Part shown: positions 13,270-26,354 of the stretch, piece after piece
How the letters are laid out: the number at the start of each line of letters is the position of its first letter
Position numbering within the stretch: position 1 is the first letter of the stretch
Assembly: GCA_963971225.1 (NCBI GenBank)
Contig: OZ020269.1
Location: forward strand, 5,146,001 to 5,210,000
From: Melieria omissa
Lineage: Eukaryota; Arthropoda; Insecta; Diptera; Ulidiidae
Direction: 5' to 3'
DNA length: 64,000 bases
The notes under the pieces: model-generated
Told to the model about the DNA's origin: nothing
Databases searched by the model: none
What the model saw: the letters and a program-made list of their open reading frames with translations, nothing else
Program-made: the position numbers and the translations under genes

Positions 13270-14208
13270 TTAAAGTATTTTTTTTTTTCAAACACTGTGT
13301 CGTTTGGTGGTTGCAGGCAAAAAACTGATAATTCCTTGAGTCGAATCATATTCGTCGATATATTCGAAAGCAAGCGACTTCCAAAAAAGTGTCTTTTGAA
13401 ATTTGACCAAAATTTGCTGCATTTCTATGTGAAATTTGCTCAAAGCCTTATTCATGTTTTTTATTTTTTTTTACAAGTGAAATGCTGTAAAAATTACAGC
13501 CGCTGTGGGCATTGAAAATGTCAAACACACAAAGTGATAACAAATATTTATGCGTTTGCATGGAAAGTGGATAAAGTCGCTGCTGCTTATTGATTGTGAT
13601 CAATCAGCGGGGCGGCTTGTTGGTCGCAAGGGGGAGGTGCACTGAATTAGATTGATTTCTCAGTAAATGAGTTTATCGTTTTGATTGATGGCTTTGCGTC
13701 CGATTACATTAGCTAAGCGGTAGGAAAACACTATTTGCTCTGCGGTGCCGACGTTTGTTGATTTGTTTGTTGATTTGTGTGGCGATTTGTTTACTTGAGC
13801 TGTTGGCGCTGTAAGGCAATTAGCAGCTATTCCTAAGGCATTGCGTAAATAAAATGTTTGAAATGAAGCACGTTGGAGCCTTTTGTGTTTTGTCATGGTT
13901 GGAGTATGAAAACCATTTTCAAATATTGAAATGCACAGTCACTACACAATAGCTCTTCTTGACAAATATACATATAAACAAATGTTTATATAGCAACACC
14001 GACAATAATGTGACACAAACACATATTTCGAGCTGGTTTTCAGATCTATGTCTGTCTTTGTGCTTGTAATCTCGTTGTGGGAAACGTTTCTGTCATTCTA
14101 ACAAGTGATTTCACTTAAAAAGATTAAATCTGTTTAAATATTGTAAATGTGACTTAAGCTTGTAAAATTTAAGATATCTTATTATCTTGTAGCTTGACGA
14201 TCTTGTAT

Positions 14209-14240
14209 TTAATAATAATAAATAAATAAATAAATAAATT
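14209..14240. repeat. AAT/AAAT simple repeat
   Basis: Three AAT units lead into about six AAAT units. This is an ordinary microsatellite in AT-rich DNA. Confidence 0.85.
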
Positions 14241-17200
14241 TCAACATTTACACTAATTCTCCACACCTCTCTCCTCCTGTTTTGTTGCCGTCGTTGAAAG
14301 TAAAATTAATTCCATGATGGAAATGTTTTCGCTGCTAAATTAAATCCATATAAACACTCAAAAGTTCTCTGCGACTACTCGCGTTTGTAACTTTTGGTAG
14401 CAACTCGTATGCACCTACGGGGCGTATGAGTAATTAAAATTGAAAACAACATTGTACAAAATTGTTGGCCCAAATTCTATTTGTCTGCACATTCTGGTGC
14501 ATCCAGACGCAGCCAGCAGGCGGCAGTCAGCAGTCGAAAGCAGTCAGCGTGTTGCAGGAGAGTTGCGCAACTCAGCTGTGGCAGAACTCAGTCGAAATGA
14601 AACCGCCAAAAAGTTGCACTGTCCAAAATGGAGCAACTTTCTTGCTAACTATCGCTCGAGTTGCTAGCAACAAAGTCCGGGTGCGTGTGCATATGTCAGC
14701 AGGAGCAGGTGCCACAATAATTGGGCGTGTCTGTTGAGTTTAGTGGTATTTGTTGTCGTTTCATTACATTTCGAGGTTCGCCCACAAGCAGACAATTAAA
14801 ATTATAGAAGAGCAAAAACGAGCAAATGGAACAGCAAGCGACCAGAATATCTTTAAGTCAATTTTTATTTATGTTTATTAATCCTTACAATTGCTGCCTC
14901 AATCTTTTTACGCTTTCAAATTCTTACTTTGTATTTGCTCGCTCAGCTGCTTCTTTTGTCTTTTGTGGTTTGACACTCCACAATTTTTCCTTTCCTTTTT
15001 CAAGGCCAACTTTACAAGTGGCTAATTTGACCTAAATTAAAAATCCCATTTAGCGAAATCAAATGCCACTTGCCTCACGCCTCAGCGCTCGACAAAGAAA
15101 CTACCGAAAATAAACATTGCAAATATTTTTAATGCAAATTAAAACTTCAGCCAAGTAAGCGAATTTTAACTTCTCAACTGCGTCGGAAAGTCGGAAAGTC
15201 AGCAAGTCTGTCTCTCAAGTGGTGGCAAGTCGACCGGGGCGACAGCCAAAAAGAGAAAAAGGGAAGAAGCAGAACTGTTTCGAGTGCTCCAAGTAATTGA
15301 AAGCAGCAAGTTGAGTTAGGTTGAAGTCGTAACTAAGTAACCGAGCAATTAATGCGACAGCAACTCACGTAAATATTTTAATTACTTGGCAACTAATTTC
15401 ATTTTATTAAAACATAATTTGGCAACAAATTCATGCCATGTTAATTGAGTGAATTTCAAATGAAAACGGACGATGCTGCAGACACATTGAGCCATTAAAA
15501 AAAAAAATCAACGAATTTGGTTGGTGATTTTAAGCAGCGCAACAATCAAAGCCCCAAATAGTCATTCACACTCACACGTATTGGCGTCCGGCACTGCACG
15601 CTCTGTCCGATGCAGTTTTTCGTCTTATTAGTCTCTCGCTTGGGAACCGTGTGCGTGCGTGCTTTGTGTGTGTGTGTTTGTGTGGCTGCTAATGCATGCG
15701 GCGCACTGTAGCCATTGCACATTTGTTAATGTGATCTCGAGCGTGTGTAATGAGGGAAATTTGCACGCAATTTTTGCGCCATCATTTTCGCATTAGCCTC
15801 GTTTCAATCGGCACTGCTGAGCGCTTATGTGTATGTGGTCGCAGTTTTTTCACTGAAATTGTTGCTTCTATTGTGTTTGCGGCAACGCGGTGTGTGTTAT
15901 ACAATTTCAATTCTTGTAAATTGCCAATAGATGGGAATAAAATTTTATTAGTATCAAATATGATTTTTTTTGATTTTGATTTCAAATCATTGTTAGTTGC
16001 GCTGAGTGCAGTTCGAGTGCTAACCACACATCCCCCAATTATTTAAAATGAAGTACACAGTAAAACAGTATTTTAAGGGGTTGGCACCTTCTATTTGAAT
16101 GGATATGTTCTATTGAAATTTCAAGATCCTTTTAAAGAAAAAACCTGACGTCAGAGAGAAAAAATCAAAACGCAGTTTTACTACATTTGGCCCCTTGGTT
16201 TTGCGAGTATATCGATTTTTTATTAAAATAAAAAGTGAAGTCTTATCTACTTAGACCTGATGCGGTTAATCATAGTCACAGCCAGTGAAAAACGCTATAA
16301 ATTACAGTATTTTGAATAACTTATCAGCCATTCCAAGAATAACTCTGAAATCTGCAGAACTTGAGACTACTTTCGAATGAATGTTGCAGTTTCTATTTAA
16401 TAATAATAAACAAATTTATAAAGCCATATACAAATATTAAGATTTGTTGAATCGAGGCAAACGAAGCTGTCACCTTAATTATCTCAACCAAAGCTAGCAT
16501 CACACATGTAGAATATAATCGACTGTCGATCAATTTTTCATTTTTGACGCATCCCAACGCGTGTCCTGTGCTCGCTGTTTGCCATTTGGTGAATGCATTT
16601 GAAGCTCTTTCAGCTTATGAAAAATTGACAATTATAATTGTATGCATAGTACATGGTAGATTATATAAGTACACAAGTGCCTTACTTATTGTGTTTATTG
16701 TACCGCATTGCGGCACGTATTGGCCGACGAGCGCCACTGCAAAAGAAACAATTTTTCGGTTTTGATTCAGTTCAGTTTCCTTGTCTGTTTTTCCTCCTCC
16801 CCAATTTTGTGATATTAAATTCTCTGCTTTGTGCGTATTTACACGCATTCTTTTTGGTGGTACGCAGAAAACGCGTTTCGTTGTTTATTTGGTTACAATG
16901 GTCGCGACGATGGCAGAGCGGTGGGTTCTGGGTGTTTGCGGAGAATGGCAAACCTTTTTATTGTCAAATAGAAAACGTTTTTAAAGGCTGACCATGCCAT
17001 AGCTTTTGCGCTCGACGCACTCTTCCCACCCCGCCGCCGTCGGCCTAATACGAAAATAAACAATTCGGTTTGGCTTCTTTGTTACAGTCAATAGCGAGCA
17101 GCGCAAAAATTTGCAGCTCTCGCTTTGAGTCAACATACTTACTTGGCGTTTTTTTTTTGTATTCTCTCTGTTATGTAAAAATACAAAAACGAGCCAAGTG

Positions 17201-17370
17201 AAATTGGCTACGGAAATAAAACGAAAAGGAAAAATAAAAAGCGAGTGGAAAAAATGGAAAAATCCTTACAATTTTATTACGGACACGTGTTTACCCTCGC
17301 ACGCACACCCGTATTTCATGAAAATATTTGGGTATGCGCCAGTTTGCATGCGCGTGCGTGCGGGTGTGGG

Positions 17371-17388
17371 TGTGTGTGTGTGTGTGTG
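17371..17388. repeat. TG microsatellite
   Basis: Nine uninterrupted TG units follow a longer degenerate GT/GC-rich tract that starts near 17345. Confidence 0.9.
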
Positions 17389-20300
17389 GGTGAGCTGCGA
17401 CATGTGCATGTGAGGTGCCTATCATTGGCAAAAATCAAAGTAATACGCAGCCAAAATAACTGTTTAAACAGCGTCACACACGTACAATTGGGCACAGTAC
17501 CAACAACAACAACAAATATATAAGTAATATTCGCACACTTGCCCGTTCAATCGCATAAGTATGCATGTGTATGTCTGGGTGTCTAGCAACAATTTCAGCA
17601 AGAACAAGCACACACAGCCACAGACATTTGGCTTAAAACGCATACAACAACAACAACGCGTAGCAACGATTTCGCCCCACAACACAGACAACAACACAAT
17701 GTGGAAAGTGTCAAGCAACCGTTTTCCATTTTCTAATCCGACATGTCAACTTTACACTTAACTGAATTTTCTTTCATCGGCTTTGGGGCGTGCGCCCTCT
17801 CTCACCCACTCCGCCGCTGTTTTTCGCCCCGATCGCCATTCGGGCATATTTTGTGTAGAAATTCCGCCATGTCGCTTCAAAAAATGCAAATATGTGCGAA
17901 CGAGTGTGGCTGCGGAGTGCGGAGAAGGAGCTTGCTTAACACGCTTGTAGAGACGGGCCCCAACCTACACCGGCGCTAATGCGCTTTACGAGTGTCATAA
18001 GCGGCAGTGGGAATTTTATGTATGAATTTCTTATTTTTGTTAAAACTTTAATTTTTTTATTTTGTCATAAGCGTCTCTCCGTCTTCAGTCAATATTTAGG
18101 TCATCGACTTGAGAATTAAGTTTTAGCAGGCAACCTTGCACCCACACACACACACACAGACCCAGCGTATGCCTTCTAAGCCTCGCATGGGCCATTTCCA
18201 TTTGCATTCCCCATTGCCGCCTTTGCTTCTTTTCAGTCAGCCGTCGTTAATACGAAGCACTTATTTTGCATGTGTGCACCTTTCAGGCGTCAATTGGCAG
18301 GACATCAGCTTAAAAGTATTTTTGAAATTTGGCCCCGAACTGTAACCGCAGTCGACTTTGATCGGTTCGCCAAGAAAATGTGCTGACACCGCTCAGTCGC
18401 TACTTAGGCTTTGCACAAGGGAAATGTGGAAAATTGCTTGACATAAATAAATACTGGTTCAAAGTTTGTGTATCGGTACTTTAAACCCATTCCACTGGTT
18501 GCTCTTGGACAATTGAAACGACTCAAGGCCATTAATTGATCGCGCAATAATACGAAGCGGCAGTTATGCCCAGAGCCCGGTGTGATTAACATATTTCAAG
18601 TTCTTGAAACAAATCCTTGCCATGTCGAAATTTTATTATAAATTTTATTATAATTTTATCAACTACAAAATATGAATTTTTATTTTTGCCGAAAACTTAA
18701 GATTTGCCGTTATTTATTTATCTAACAACCAAGTCATTTTAAAAATCTGCGCTTAAGATGGTAAACACTCACCTTAAATCGAATTACATATTTTCCAAGA
18801 ATCATTCAAATCATTTTAATGTTCTTTGCTTTCGGAATCCCAAAAAGCGACCAGACAATTTCCCATTTCTTACATAGAGTTTATTTCTGTTTTCTTTTCT
18901 CTGAATAGCTTTCCTTTCGTTTTTAATCTTCGCTACTTTTCAATTCTCTCTCTAAGCTGATCTCCTCCCTTTTCGATCGGTAAAAAAGAATGTTTACTGC
19001 AGAGCCGCCATTAATATATTTCACTTAAATATTGTCGAGGAATTTGCAAATTTGCCAACGCATCGCTAGCGCTGCTCGCACCAGCCGTGGGCCCGGCGAA
19101 CGAATGCGCTAAAATCGCCGCTGCCAGTTGCAGCGCAGTTCATGTGCCGCGCAAATCATTTAATTTGTGCGCCGAAATTAATAACAGCTTCCTCTGCGCA
19201 CGAGTTGCCCAAACCGCGCGACGCCAACCAGCGCCACAACTTAATAATTTCAATTATGTTTCAAGCATGAAAGTAAAATATGAAATAAACAAACGAGTCA
19301 GCGCTGGCACCTTTGAGAGCGTCTTTTAATTTTGATTCAAAGGCACAAATTACACTTAGCCCCTGTCGGCCTGACTGCGCGGCCGCAACGGGCGCTGCGA
19401 GCGTCCAGTGGCGTGTTTTTGTTAGCATTTTGCATTTCTCTTTCGTCGCCCCGCCCCTCCCCATGGGGTCGTTTTTTGTATGTTTAATGTGCTTTGCATG
19501 CACTGCGCTCTCACGGCGGCTGTTGACATGCTAGTGTGTCGGGGTCGCCCGTAAAAGTGTGTGTAAGTGTGTCTAATGATTTCGCCTGCTTTCGTTTTTG
19601 TGCCGCAATTTGCGCCTTCGACACTGCTGAGTGTTTCACTTTATTGCATTACACAAAAGAAGTAAACAGCGACGGATCCGAGCGCCGTGGAGCGGAGAGC
19701 AAAAGTGAAATGTGCGGTTGAGTGCTGTGAAGCGGGGAGCGACTGTTGCTTTTTGTTGCTTTGCTGTGTGTAGCTTTCTTTCTCTTCTTCTTCGTCGCTG
19801 AACGAAAGAAGGAAGGAAGGAAGGAAAGACGATATTGCGGCAGAAATGCCGCTGGCAAATTTTAATAGCACACGTAAAAAATTTGAAGCATACTTTGCCG
19901 CGCCTGGCATCATATGCTGTGCGGCCGCAGGTACAAGCACGGCTGCTGCGATGCTGAGATGACGGTGCGTGTGTGCGCCTTAATTTAGAAAGCTGCTTGT
20001 CAAGCATTTCATTTGCTTTTCTTGTTAATTTTCACCCGTCGCAACTCAAGTGCGGATTCACCCGAAATGTACGCACGCATAGACATTCGCTCATTGAAGC
20101 TTTATTGTTGCTGTCGAATGCTGTTGATGCGAAAATTCCGCTGGGCGTTTCAAGCGAAACGTCGCTCCTAAAACGTTTACGGCTGATGCTTTGTTCGTGC
20201 AATGTCTCAAAAACGATACGTGAACGGACGGCGCTTAGGCCACAGTTTACGGCACAATTGGCATCGTTTTCAAGGCTTTGTGCGCTTCGACCTGCTGCGA

Positions 20301-20590
20301 AATCAGCACCGTCGCCGATATGTGGAATACACATTAGGGGATAATTACTATTTGTTTTTGTTGCGTAGCATTTTCCGTAAGCGGGTAATACGGAGGACGC
20401 ACACGCACACAGTATTAAACGTAAATGTACACTGATACTGACATTAAGTCGAAGACAAATTTCATCTAAAAACGATTAAGTACACGTGTTTGTATGTATG
20501 TATGTATTATTGGAAAATTGCTGTGTATATGAAATTTTGTGTTTTGCATTCATTATCATTTATTCTGATGTGACAAACCTGTATTGAATA

Positions 20591-20626
20591 CCAATTCTCG
20601 GTCTCTTTCTCTCTGTTTGATTGCAG
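20591..20626 (+). promoter_or_regulatory. 3' splice acceptor with polypyrimidine tract
   Basis: A pyrimidine-rich run (TCTCGGTCTCTTTCTCTCTG) ends in TTGATTGCAG, with the AG at 20625-20626. A CTGAT at about 20566-20570 is a plausible branch point. This is a strong dipteran acceptor and fixes the start of the following exon. Confidence 0.8.
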
Positions 20627-20857
20627 TGTCGCCCACGGGGATGTCCACAGCCAAAAGGCTGGTCCTCTCACTACGCGGCCGCAAACATTCACAGGGCAAC
20701 ACAGCGACCTCCTCCACGCGCCTGGTGTCGGCTGGCACCTCCCCTGGCCATGAGCTGGACGAAATAGCCGTGGTCTCAGGCACCGGAGGTTCCAGCCATC
20801 ATCTGACCTATGGCGGTATCGGTAGTGACATAAGTAATGGTCCCAGATACTCAACAG
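20627..20857 (+). CDS. Internal (or first coding) exon of an unidentified gene
   Basis: This is the best coding evidence in the window. The exon runs from a strong acceptor (AG at 20625-20626) to a consensus donor, CAG|GTGAGT with GT at 20858-20859. It is 231 bp long and begins and ends in phase 1, so it can be skipped without a frameshift. The reading frame starts SPTGMSTAKRLVLSLRGRKH, a basic segment. It continues with a Ser/Thr/Gly-rich linker and an acidic HELDEIAVV patch, and ends SNGPRYST. I see no recognised domain, signal peptide or membrane segment, and the stretch looks disordered and phosphorylatable (RGRKHS). An ATG at 20641 could be an alternative start if the upstream exon is non-coding. 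I do not recognise the gene. Its isolation in tens of kilobases of non-coding DNA suggests a long-intron gene, often neural in flies, which is inference. No partner exon could be firmly found in the window. Confidence 0.75.
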
Positions 20858-21978
20858 GTGAGTGCGCACCACACCAAACCCAACTGATAACAATTTTGTG
20901 TGTCCTTAAGTGCTCATTGCTCATTGCAACTTCCACCCATTTCCCACAGAATGTGTTTAGCTATATTATGTTCGATCTTGTGTGTGTTGTTGTGTTAATT
21001 GCATTGGTTGTTAGTCTCAAAAAAACAAAACAAAACAAAAACATTTAAAATTCCATTTTGCTTTCGTTTGTTCGGAAATCTTATAAAAATCGACCACGAG
21101 TGGTTGTTGTTGTTGCTGTGCATGTGCGCATCTTCCCACGCGGGCTAATGCCCCTTGTCAGTGCCAACTAATGGCGGGGCCAATGTTTAGCAATGCGACA
21201 GCGGCAGACGACCCACAAGTAGGCGGACAGTAGCAGCCAAATGCGAAACAGAATCGGAGGAAAGAAGAAGAAGAGCGCATGAGTTTGAATCGCGCTGTGT
21301 ACACAGGGTTGCCACTAATTGTGCTGCTACTTCTCAGCCTTTTGGCGTTTTTTCTGCGTGTTGTTGTTGTTGTTGTTGTTGTTAGTTGTGTGTTGTGCGC
21401 ATTGCCCCACGCCACCTGGTCCAAGACGCCAACACAGCGTTGCCACTTTGTGCTCAGTGCATTGTCCCAGTTTTCGTCTGCTTCTACTGTTTCACTTTGC
21501 GAACGAGCGCTACGAGCTCAAGAAACGAGGTGAAGAGCAGAACGGAGCAGAGCAGCATTGTGTGGCGTCTTTGTCCTTTTGGTGTCCTTTTCAGTCAGCC
21601 AGTCAGTCAGTCGGTGCGGCGCTGGGGCTGTGGCTTTTATTTTACAACCAGGCATTCCTTTTCTGTTTATTTTAGATTTTGTTGTTTTTGCTACTGCTAT
21701 TTTCGTTGTTGGTGTTTCTGTTGCTGTTCTGCCTGAAACTCAATCAGTTAAGCAAGTAAATGCTCGCCATTTGTAAACCTAATCAAATCACAGACACATT
21801 AATTCTCATACTGGCTGTAGGCATTTGTTGCTTGGAGCTGAATGGCTGCCAAAATAGAACGGCACCCAGTAGAGAGAATGCAACTGGGACTTTGAATAAG
21901 TTGAGAAAAAATTCCGGTGGAAATTTAACATAAATGAAGTTCAAAAGTCAATCATCAAAGCATCAAGAAACCTCAAAT
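20858..21978. other. Presumed intron start, no further exon seen
   Basis: This begins with the donor GTGAGT. It contains a GTT run at 21360-21384 and a GC-richer part (21400-21740) whose open frames are Cys/Phe/Val-rich shadows. No second exon with both splice sites could be supported. Confidence 0.5.
21360..21384. repeat. GTT triplet repeat
   Basis: Eight GTT units give a Val/Cys/Leu run in translation. An ordinary opa-like (CAA on the other strand) microsatellite. Confidence 0.85.
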
Positions 21979-21993
21979 CGGCTTTAATGATTT
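21979..21993. repeat. Target-site duplication, left copy (SINE family 1, copy A)
   Basis: CGGCTTTAATGATTT is repeated exactly at 22321-22335 on the far side of the SINE. The first four bases may overlap the conserved 5' end of the element, so the minimal duplication is 11 bp. Confidence 0.85.
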
Positions 21994-22324
21994 TAATAAT
22001 TTTTAATAATTGATTGGCACGACAGCCCGCTTACGCGAGACTAAGGCCTCGCATCCCGCAACCACCCGTGTTGTGCGTGTGAATTTTGTACGCGGGTGGA
22101 AGGGACCTACAGTTTTATGCCGGTTCCGAACGGCAGGTTGGGAGCTTTTTCATAGGCAATTTTTACTCTCAGAGGTTTGCCATTTCCAGCTGAGAGGACA
22201 GCCACCGAAAGAGAAAACGAGTTTCCCGTTATTTTTTTAGGTGTTACTACATGCAGAATTCGAACTTGCGTCGCTCTGCATGCGACTCGTTGGACCGTGC
22301 ACTAACCAACTGAGCCACGGCGGC
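21994..22324 (-). mobile_element. tRNA-derived SINE, family 1, copy A
   Basis: On the minus strand this begins GCCGCCGTGGCTCAGTTGG, an RNA polymerase III A-box-like head. About 50 bases later comes GTTCGAATTC, a B-box, so the 5' part is tRNA-derived. A roughly 250-bp unrelated body follows, ending in a short TTA-rich tail. It is nearly identical (about 97% by eye) to 35501-35831, apart from scattered substitutions and a one- or two-base A-run difference. The matching duplications on both sides show insertion by target-primed reverse transcription using LINE machinery supplied elsewhere. It has no coding capacity; the open frames over it in both orientations are incidental. It is not a functional tRNA gene, because the tRNA-like fold is degenerate. 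Confidence 0.85.
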
Positions 22325-22335
22325 TTTAATGATTT
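22325..22335. repeat. Target-site duplication, right copy (SINE family 1, copy A)
   Basis: TTTAATGATTT matches 21983-21993 exactly; extending four bases into the element gives the 15-base match described for the left copy. Confidence 0.8.
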
Positions 22336-25300
22336 GTTTCCTAAATAAATCGATAAAAATATTTACAGAAAATTACCTATGATTTCCTGTGTAAGTTGTG
22401 CCACAGATTAAGGTCTTTTCCCATTACTACTTCTCTAATATATTACAAGAAAAGTTATTATATTTCGGAAGAATATTTCAGACATTTTTGTGAGAGCTTC
22501 CACATAAGAAAAATGGCTTGAATCGGAAAAAAATCACCACAGCGAAAATTTCTCACTGGTAATCGAACACGCACATCGATGATTACTCTCGGAGATTCGC
22601 AACACAGCGGTCGGCATTTAAATTTACTTTGTACGTAAATACATGTCAACCCACACTCACACACATGCACAAGTTCAAGCATACTCCGGTGTATTGACCG
22701 CCGCCTCACCGCGCTGGCTGATTATTATTGCATGTAGCCTGCACGCGTTCACTGTCTCCTGTCACTGTTGGCCGGCCGCTGCCCAAAGTCTGGCAAATTT
22801 TATCGAACGCCGCCATTGCACTCGGCGGCAGGTTAGTGTTGCTGTATGTGTGTGTTATCGTTGTTGTTCTTGCTGCCGCTGCGGTGTCACCATAATGGCG
22901 TTTGCGATAGCGTGTTGGTGCGCGTCGAGCATGTGGCGGCAGCTGTGTGGTTGCGTGTTACACGCTCGAGCTCCCCCTGTGCGCCCATAAATTAACCAGG
23001 TTTATTTGTTTGCTTTTATGAGTCTGAGATTTGTGGAATTTATATTTTAATGTCTCATTTCATTTTGGCAAACCTTGTACACGTTCTGCCTGCCCCCTCT
23101 CCAGCTCTGCGTTTTGTTCGCGCTTTCTCTGCGCTTTTTGCATTTGTTACTTTTGCTGTTTGTGGCCTGTTTGCGGCATTGTTGCCAACTGTTGCACTAA
23201 AACATTGGCAATCGGTGCCAGTCGCGGCCGGCCGTGCGGTAGCGGCAATTTATCTTTTAAGCCACAATAAAGTAAGCCACTTTTAAGGCGCTTATAAAAA
23301 TGCCCCTCCGCGAAGTCAATATAAATTTATGGCACTCTCCCGTTCGCTCTGCCTTTGCGGTAATTTGAGGTGAGTGCACTCGGGCTAAAGAGCGCATCGC
23401 TTGGCAGCAATGAGCGGCGATTACCGTCAAGAGGCGCGTTGGTTGTGGCTGTGGCGTTGAATGGCCTTTTGATTTTGAAAATGAAAGTCTGCAGCTGAAG
23501 CGGTAACTCAGCGTAGCAGCGTAATGAACCACAATGCTGCCAGTTGTTGTATCTAATTGTAATTGAAGCCATGCATCAATTACTTTATCTTTGCTTGCCT
23601 CAGTCGTGTTCATTCTACTTGAAACTGAAACAACAGCGGCGCCGCTCCAGCGGTGTTGCCACATGCGTTGAAGAAGTGCTCGTTGTGCTCGAATGCAAAT
23701 TAAATGTTGATGCAAAAGTGATTGTGGAAAATCAATTAAAAAATTTGCAGAGCAAGGCATCGCGCCGCCGCCAGCTGCAGCACTTAATGGCATCGTATCA
23801 GCCAAAGGCAAAATGTATGGCCGACACAATCTGCTGGAATAAAATATGCACAAAAAAGTTGCTCATTAATTTTGTTACATTGTTTGTTGTTGCAGTTTGT
23901 GCTGCTTTCATTGTGTTGCTTTTGTGGCGCCAGCGAGTGTGAAAATTTGCATACAAATTTGTGTGTGTGTATTTTTTTAAAGCATTTAAAATTTGCATTT
24001 AAGTTAAGTTGCAAAAAAGCAACAATAAATATTGTTTTTCATTTAAATGCACTTTGCAGCGCACACAGTGCGAGAATTTGAGTCGGGCCACCGAATAAAA
24101 TGCAACAAAATTTGTCCAGAAAAAAATTATATTTGCAATTTCAGCGAAAAGCGAAAAGCTTAAATGCCAATGTCAAAAAAGTGAAATATCAAAAAATTTG
24201 AAGGCACATGTTGTGTGTGGCAGATGGGTGTGAATTTTTTGTGGCCCTGGTTTCAATTGGCAGCGCCACTCGCGGTCAGCCCAAGAGCGTTCACGTTAAG
24301 TTTCTATGTATTTGTTTTTAGAATACATAGCTGCACTGTTTAAAGCTCATTGCTAGGCTGAGCAGCTGGACGCTCCCGTCGGGCATAAGTGCAGATAAAT
24401 TAGCTTTCAAATTACCATTGTTTCCATAACTACTATCAGTGTCTCTCAGCGTGTGTTCATTGAAGTGACGTCAAGAGTTTTTGGACATCAGTCATGATAG
24501 AAAATTAATAATGACCCATATTGGTTATTGCCAGGACTTGGTTTTGACATTGATGTGCTTTAATAATTCGCTGTTAATATTCGCTTTGACATTAATTTAA
24601 TGCCGTTGGTTCTAATTGTACTTTGCGTATACAGGATGCTGCACTTTAACTGGTTGAGTTGTAACTTCTTGCTTTGCGTCATGCAAAAATTAAATATTGT
24701 TCACATATTTATTATTTTAAATTTGATTAAGCTATTCCAACTTCTGTTGACACAACTGAATGGAGCTTAATTCGGACTTTCGACACAGCAGTCTCTATGA
24801 AGAGAATGAGAACAAGAAAGCTGCAGTTCACCGAACAATGGTCGAAAAACCATTTGAATGAGATCTCAGTTCATTAAAGAATCAGAACTCTGCTCGAAGT
24901 AAAATACAGAAAAAAGACTCTTGGCTTGTCATGGCTCTCGTGTACCTTGACTGCTAGTTGACTCTAATATTAAATCAAAACATTTCGCTCACCCTGTGCA
25001 CGTGTGCATTGCAGTGACGTGCGGCCACCGCATGCGGTCAGCGCTGCCTGATTGCATTTCACGCATACGCAAACAAAGATATTTGTTTGTTTTGGTTACA
25101 CAGTGTTTGGGTTGTTGGTTTAATAGACGTGACAGTGCCGCAGTGAATAATATTATTTCAATTGAATTAAATTCACAACAAAGTTGCAAACAATAGTTGC
25201 GCTGCTTAAAAAGACTTATGTAGTAAATCAAATTTATTAACCGATTTAACATTTCAAAAATGTATAAAAGCGATCTATTTCATATTTTATGAAAACAACA

Positions 25301-26336
25301 GATAAACATTCAATGATTATTGCATGTCATTTGGAAATTTGAATAAACGGGCGCAAAGCGATGTCGTCCTTCGGCCGCTCACTGTCAGACATTCTTCATT
25401 GCGGTCTTACACTACTACGACGACAACGACGACGAACTACGCACATATCTGCATATTTTATGGTCTACTTATGCCATAAGATTACCATTTGGCATTTTAG
25501 CAGCTGGCTGCGCATCTGACTGGCGGTCGCTGGTCGCATCGGCGCAATCGTGCAAGCGCGAAATAGCGCGTATTATGGGCTGTAAAAATCCAAAACAGAA
25601 ATTTATAAATGGCATTGCTTGTGCGCTGCCGCGGGCGCAGGGCGCGGCCAGGTGCGCGGCAGACAGGCGTTTGGGCGTCCGGCCGCACCGCACACAACAG
25701 CTCAATGACCCTAATGATTGTCATCTGGAAACGCCCGCAATAAGCAGCCACACTAGCAACAAAAAACCATGTGAACAAATAAAAACAAAACGACGCAGCG
25801 GTAGGAAATTTCAAAATGTCTCGGCGGTGTGCTTGAGTGATTCTTATTTGCATTTTTATGCGAAAAGGCAAAACGAGACATTTGCACTCTCTCTCTCCCT
25901 GTTGTCCTTTTTTCTTTTCGTTTTAGTTGTTGGCGCTTTTTTTGCTCCGCACGTGCGCCAAAAAACAACCAGCAAATGTGTCCAGGCATTCGAGTTCGGC
26001 TTTCTTTTTATTATGAAGAGCTTCAGTCTGTGTGGATGTGTGCGTGTGTTGGTGGGTCGGTATGAGTGACCGGGTGTGTGTGCCGCTTAGATAAAGTGAG
26101 TTGACGCAACATTCGTAAAGGTTGCCTGCCCTCTGAAGGCATTTAAAAATTCATTTGATCCGTAAGTGCTCCGCAAAAGTTTTGAATTTAAGTTCATGTC
26201 GGAAATTTTATGCGCACACTTAAGGACCAGTTAAATGATGATAGCGAAATCGATTTGGCTTGTGGCTGTGACCTGTATGTATTATTTTCGCATTACACAT
26301 TATTTCGCTCAAGCGCACTTGCCGACCTGGTTATTA

Positions 26337-26354
26337 GTGTGTGTGTGTGTGTGT
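26337..26354. repeat. GT microsatellite
   Basis: Nine GT units continue as degenerate GTAT repeats. Confidence 0.9.

Larger units (their letters stand above)
13274..20590. other. Non-coding stretch upstream of the exon
   Basis: Presumed intron or intergenic DNA before the exon at 20627. It holds an AATA/AAAT run at about 14209-14240, a TG run at 17371-17388, a CA run near 18143-18158 and GAAG repeats near 19804-19826. The higher-GC part near 19040-20340 contains several overlapping open frames on both strands. None has supporting splice signals or recognisable domains. No mobile element ends were found. Confidence 0.55.

Noticed and set aside
16050..16500. TTTTAAGGGGTTGGCACC region as a transposon end
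   Set aside because: No second terminus or repeat structure could be found; left as unexplained non-coding sequence.
19636..20344. Cluster of open frames on both strands just upstream of the exon
   Set aside because: Higher GC content alone explains the open frames; I could not find donor/acceptor pairs that would join them to the exon at 20627.
23257..23853. 198-residue minus-strand open frame, the longest in the window
   Set aside because: No recognisable motif, mixed composition, overlaps other frames on both strands, and lacks splice or start context; one frame of this length is expected by chance in 64 kb of GC-variable DNA.
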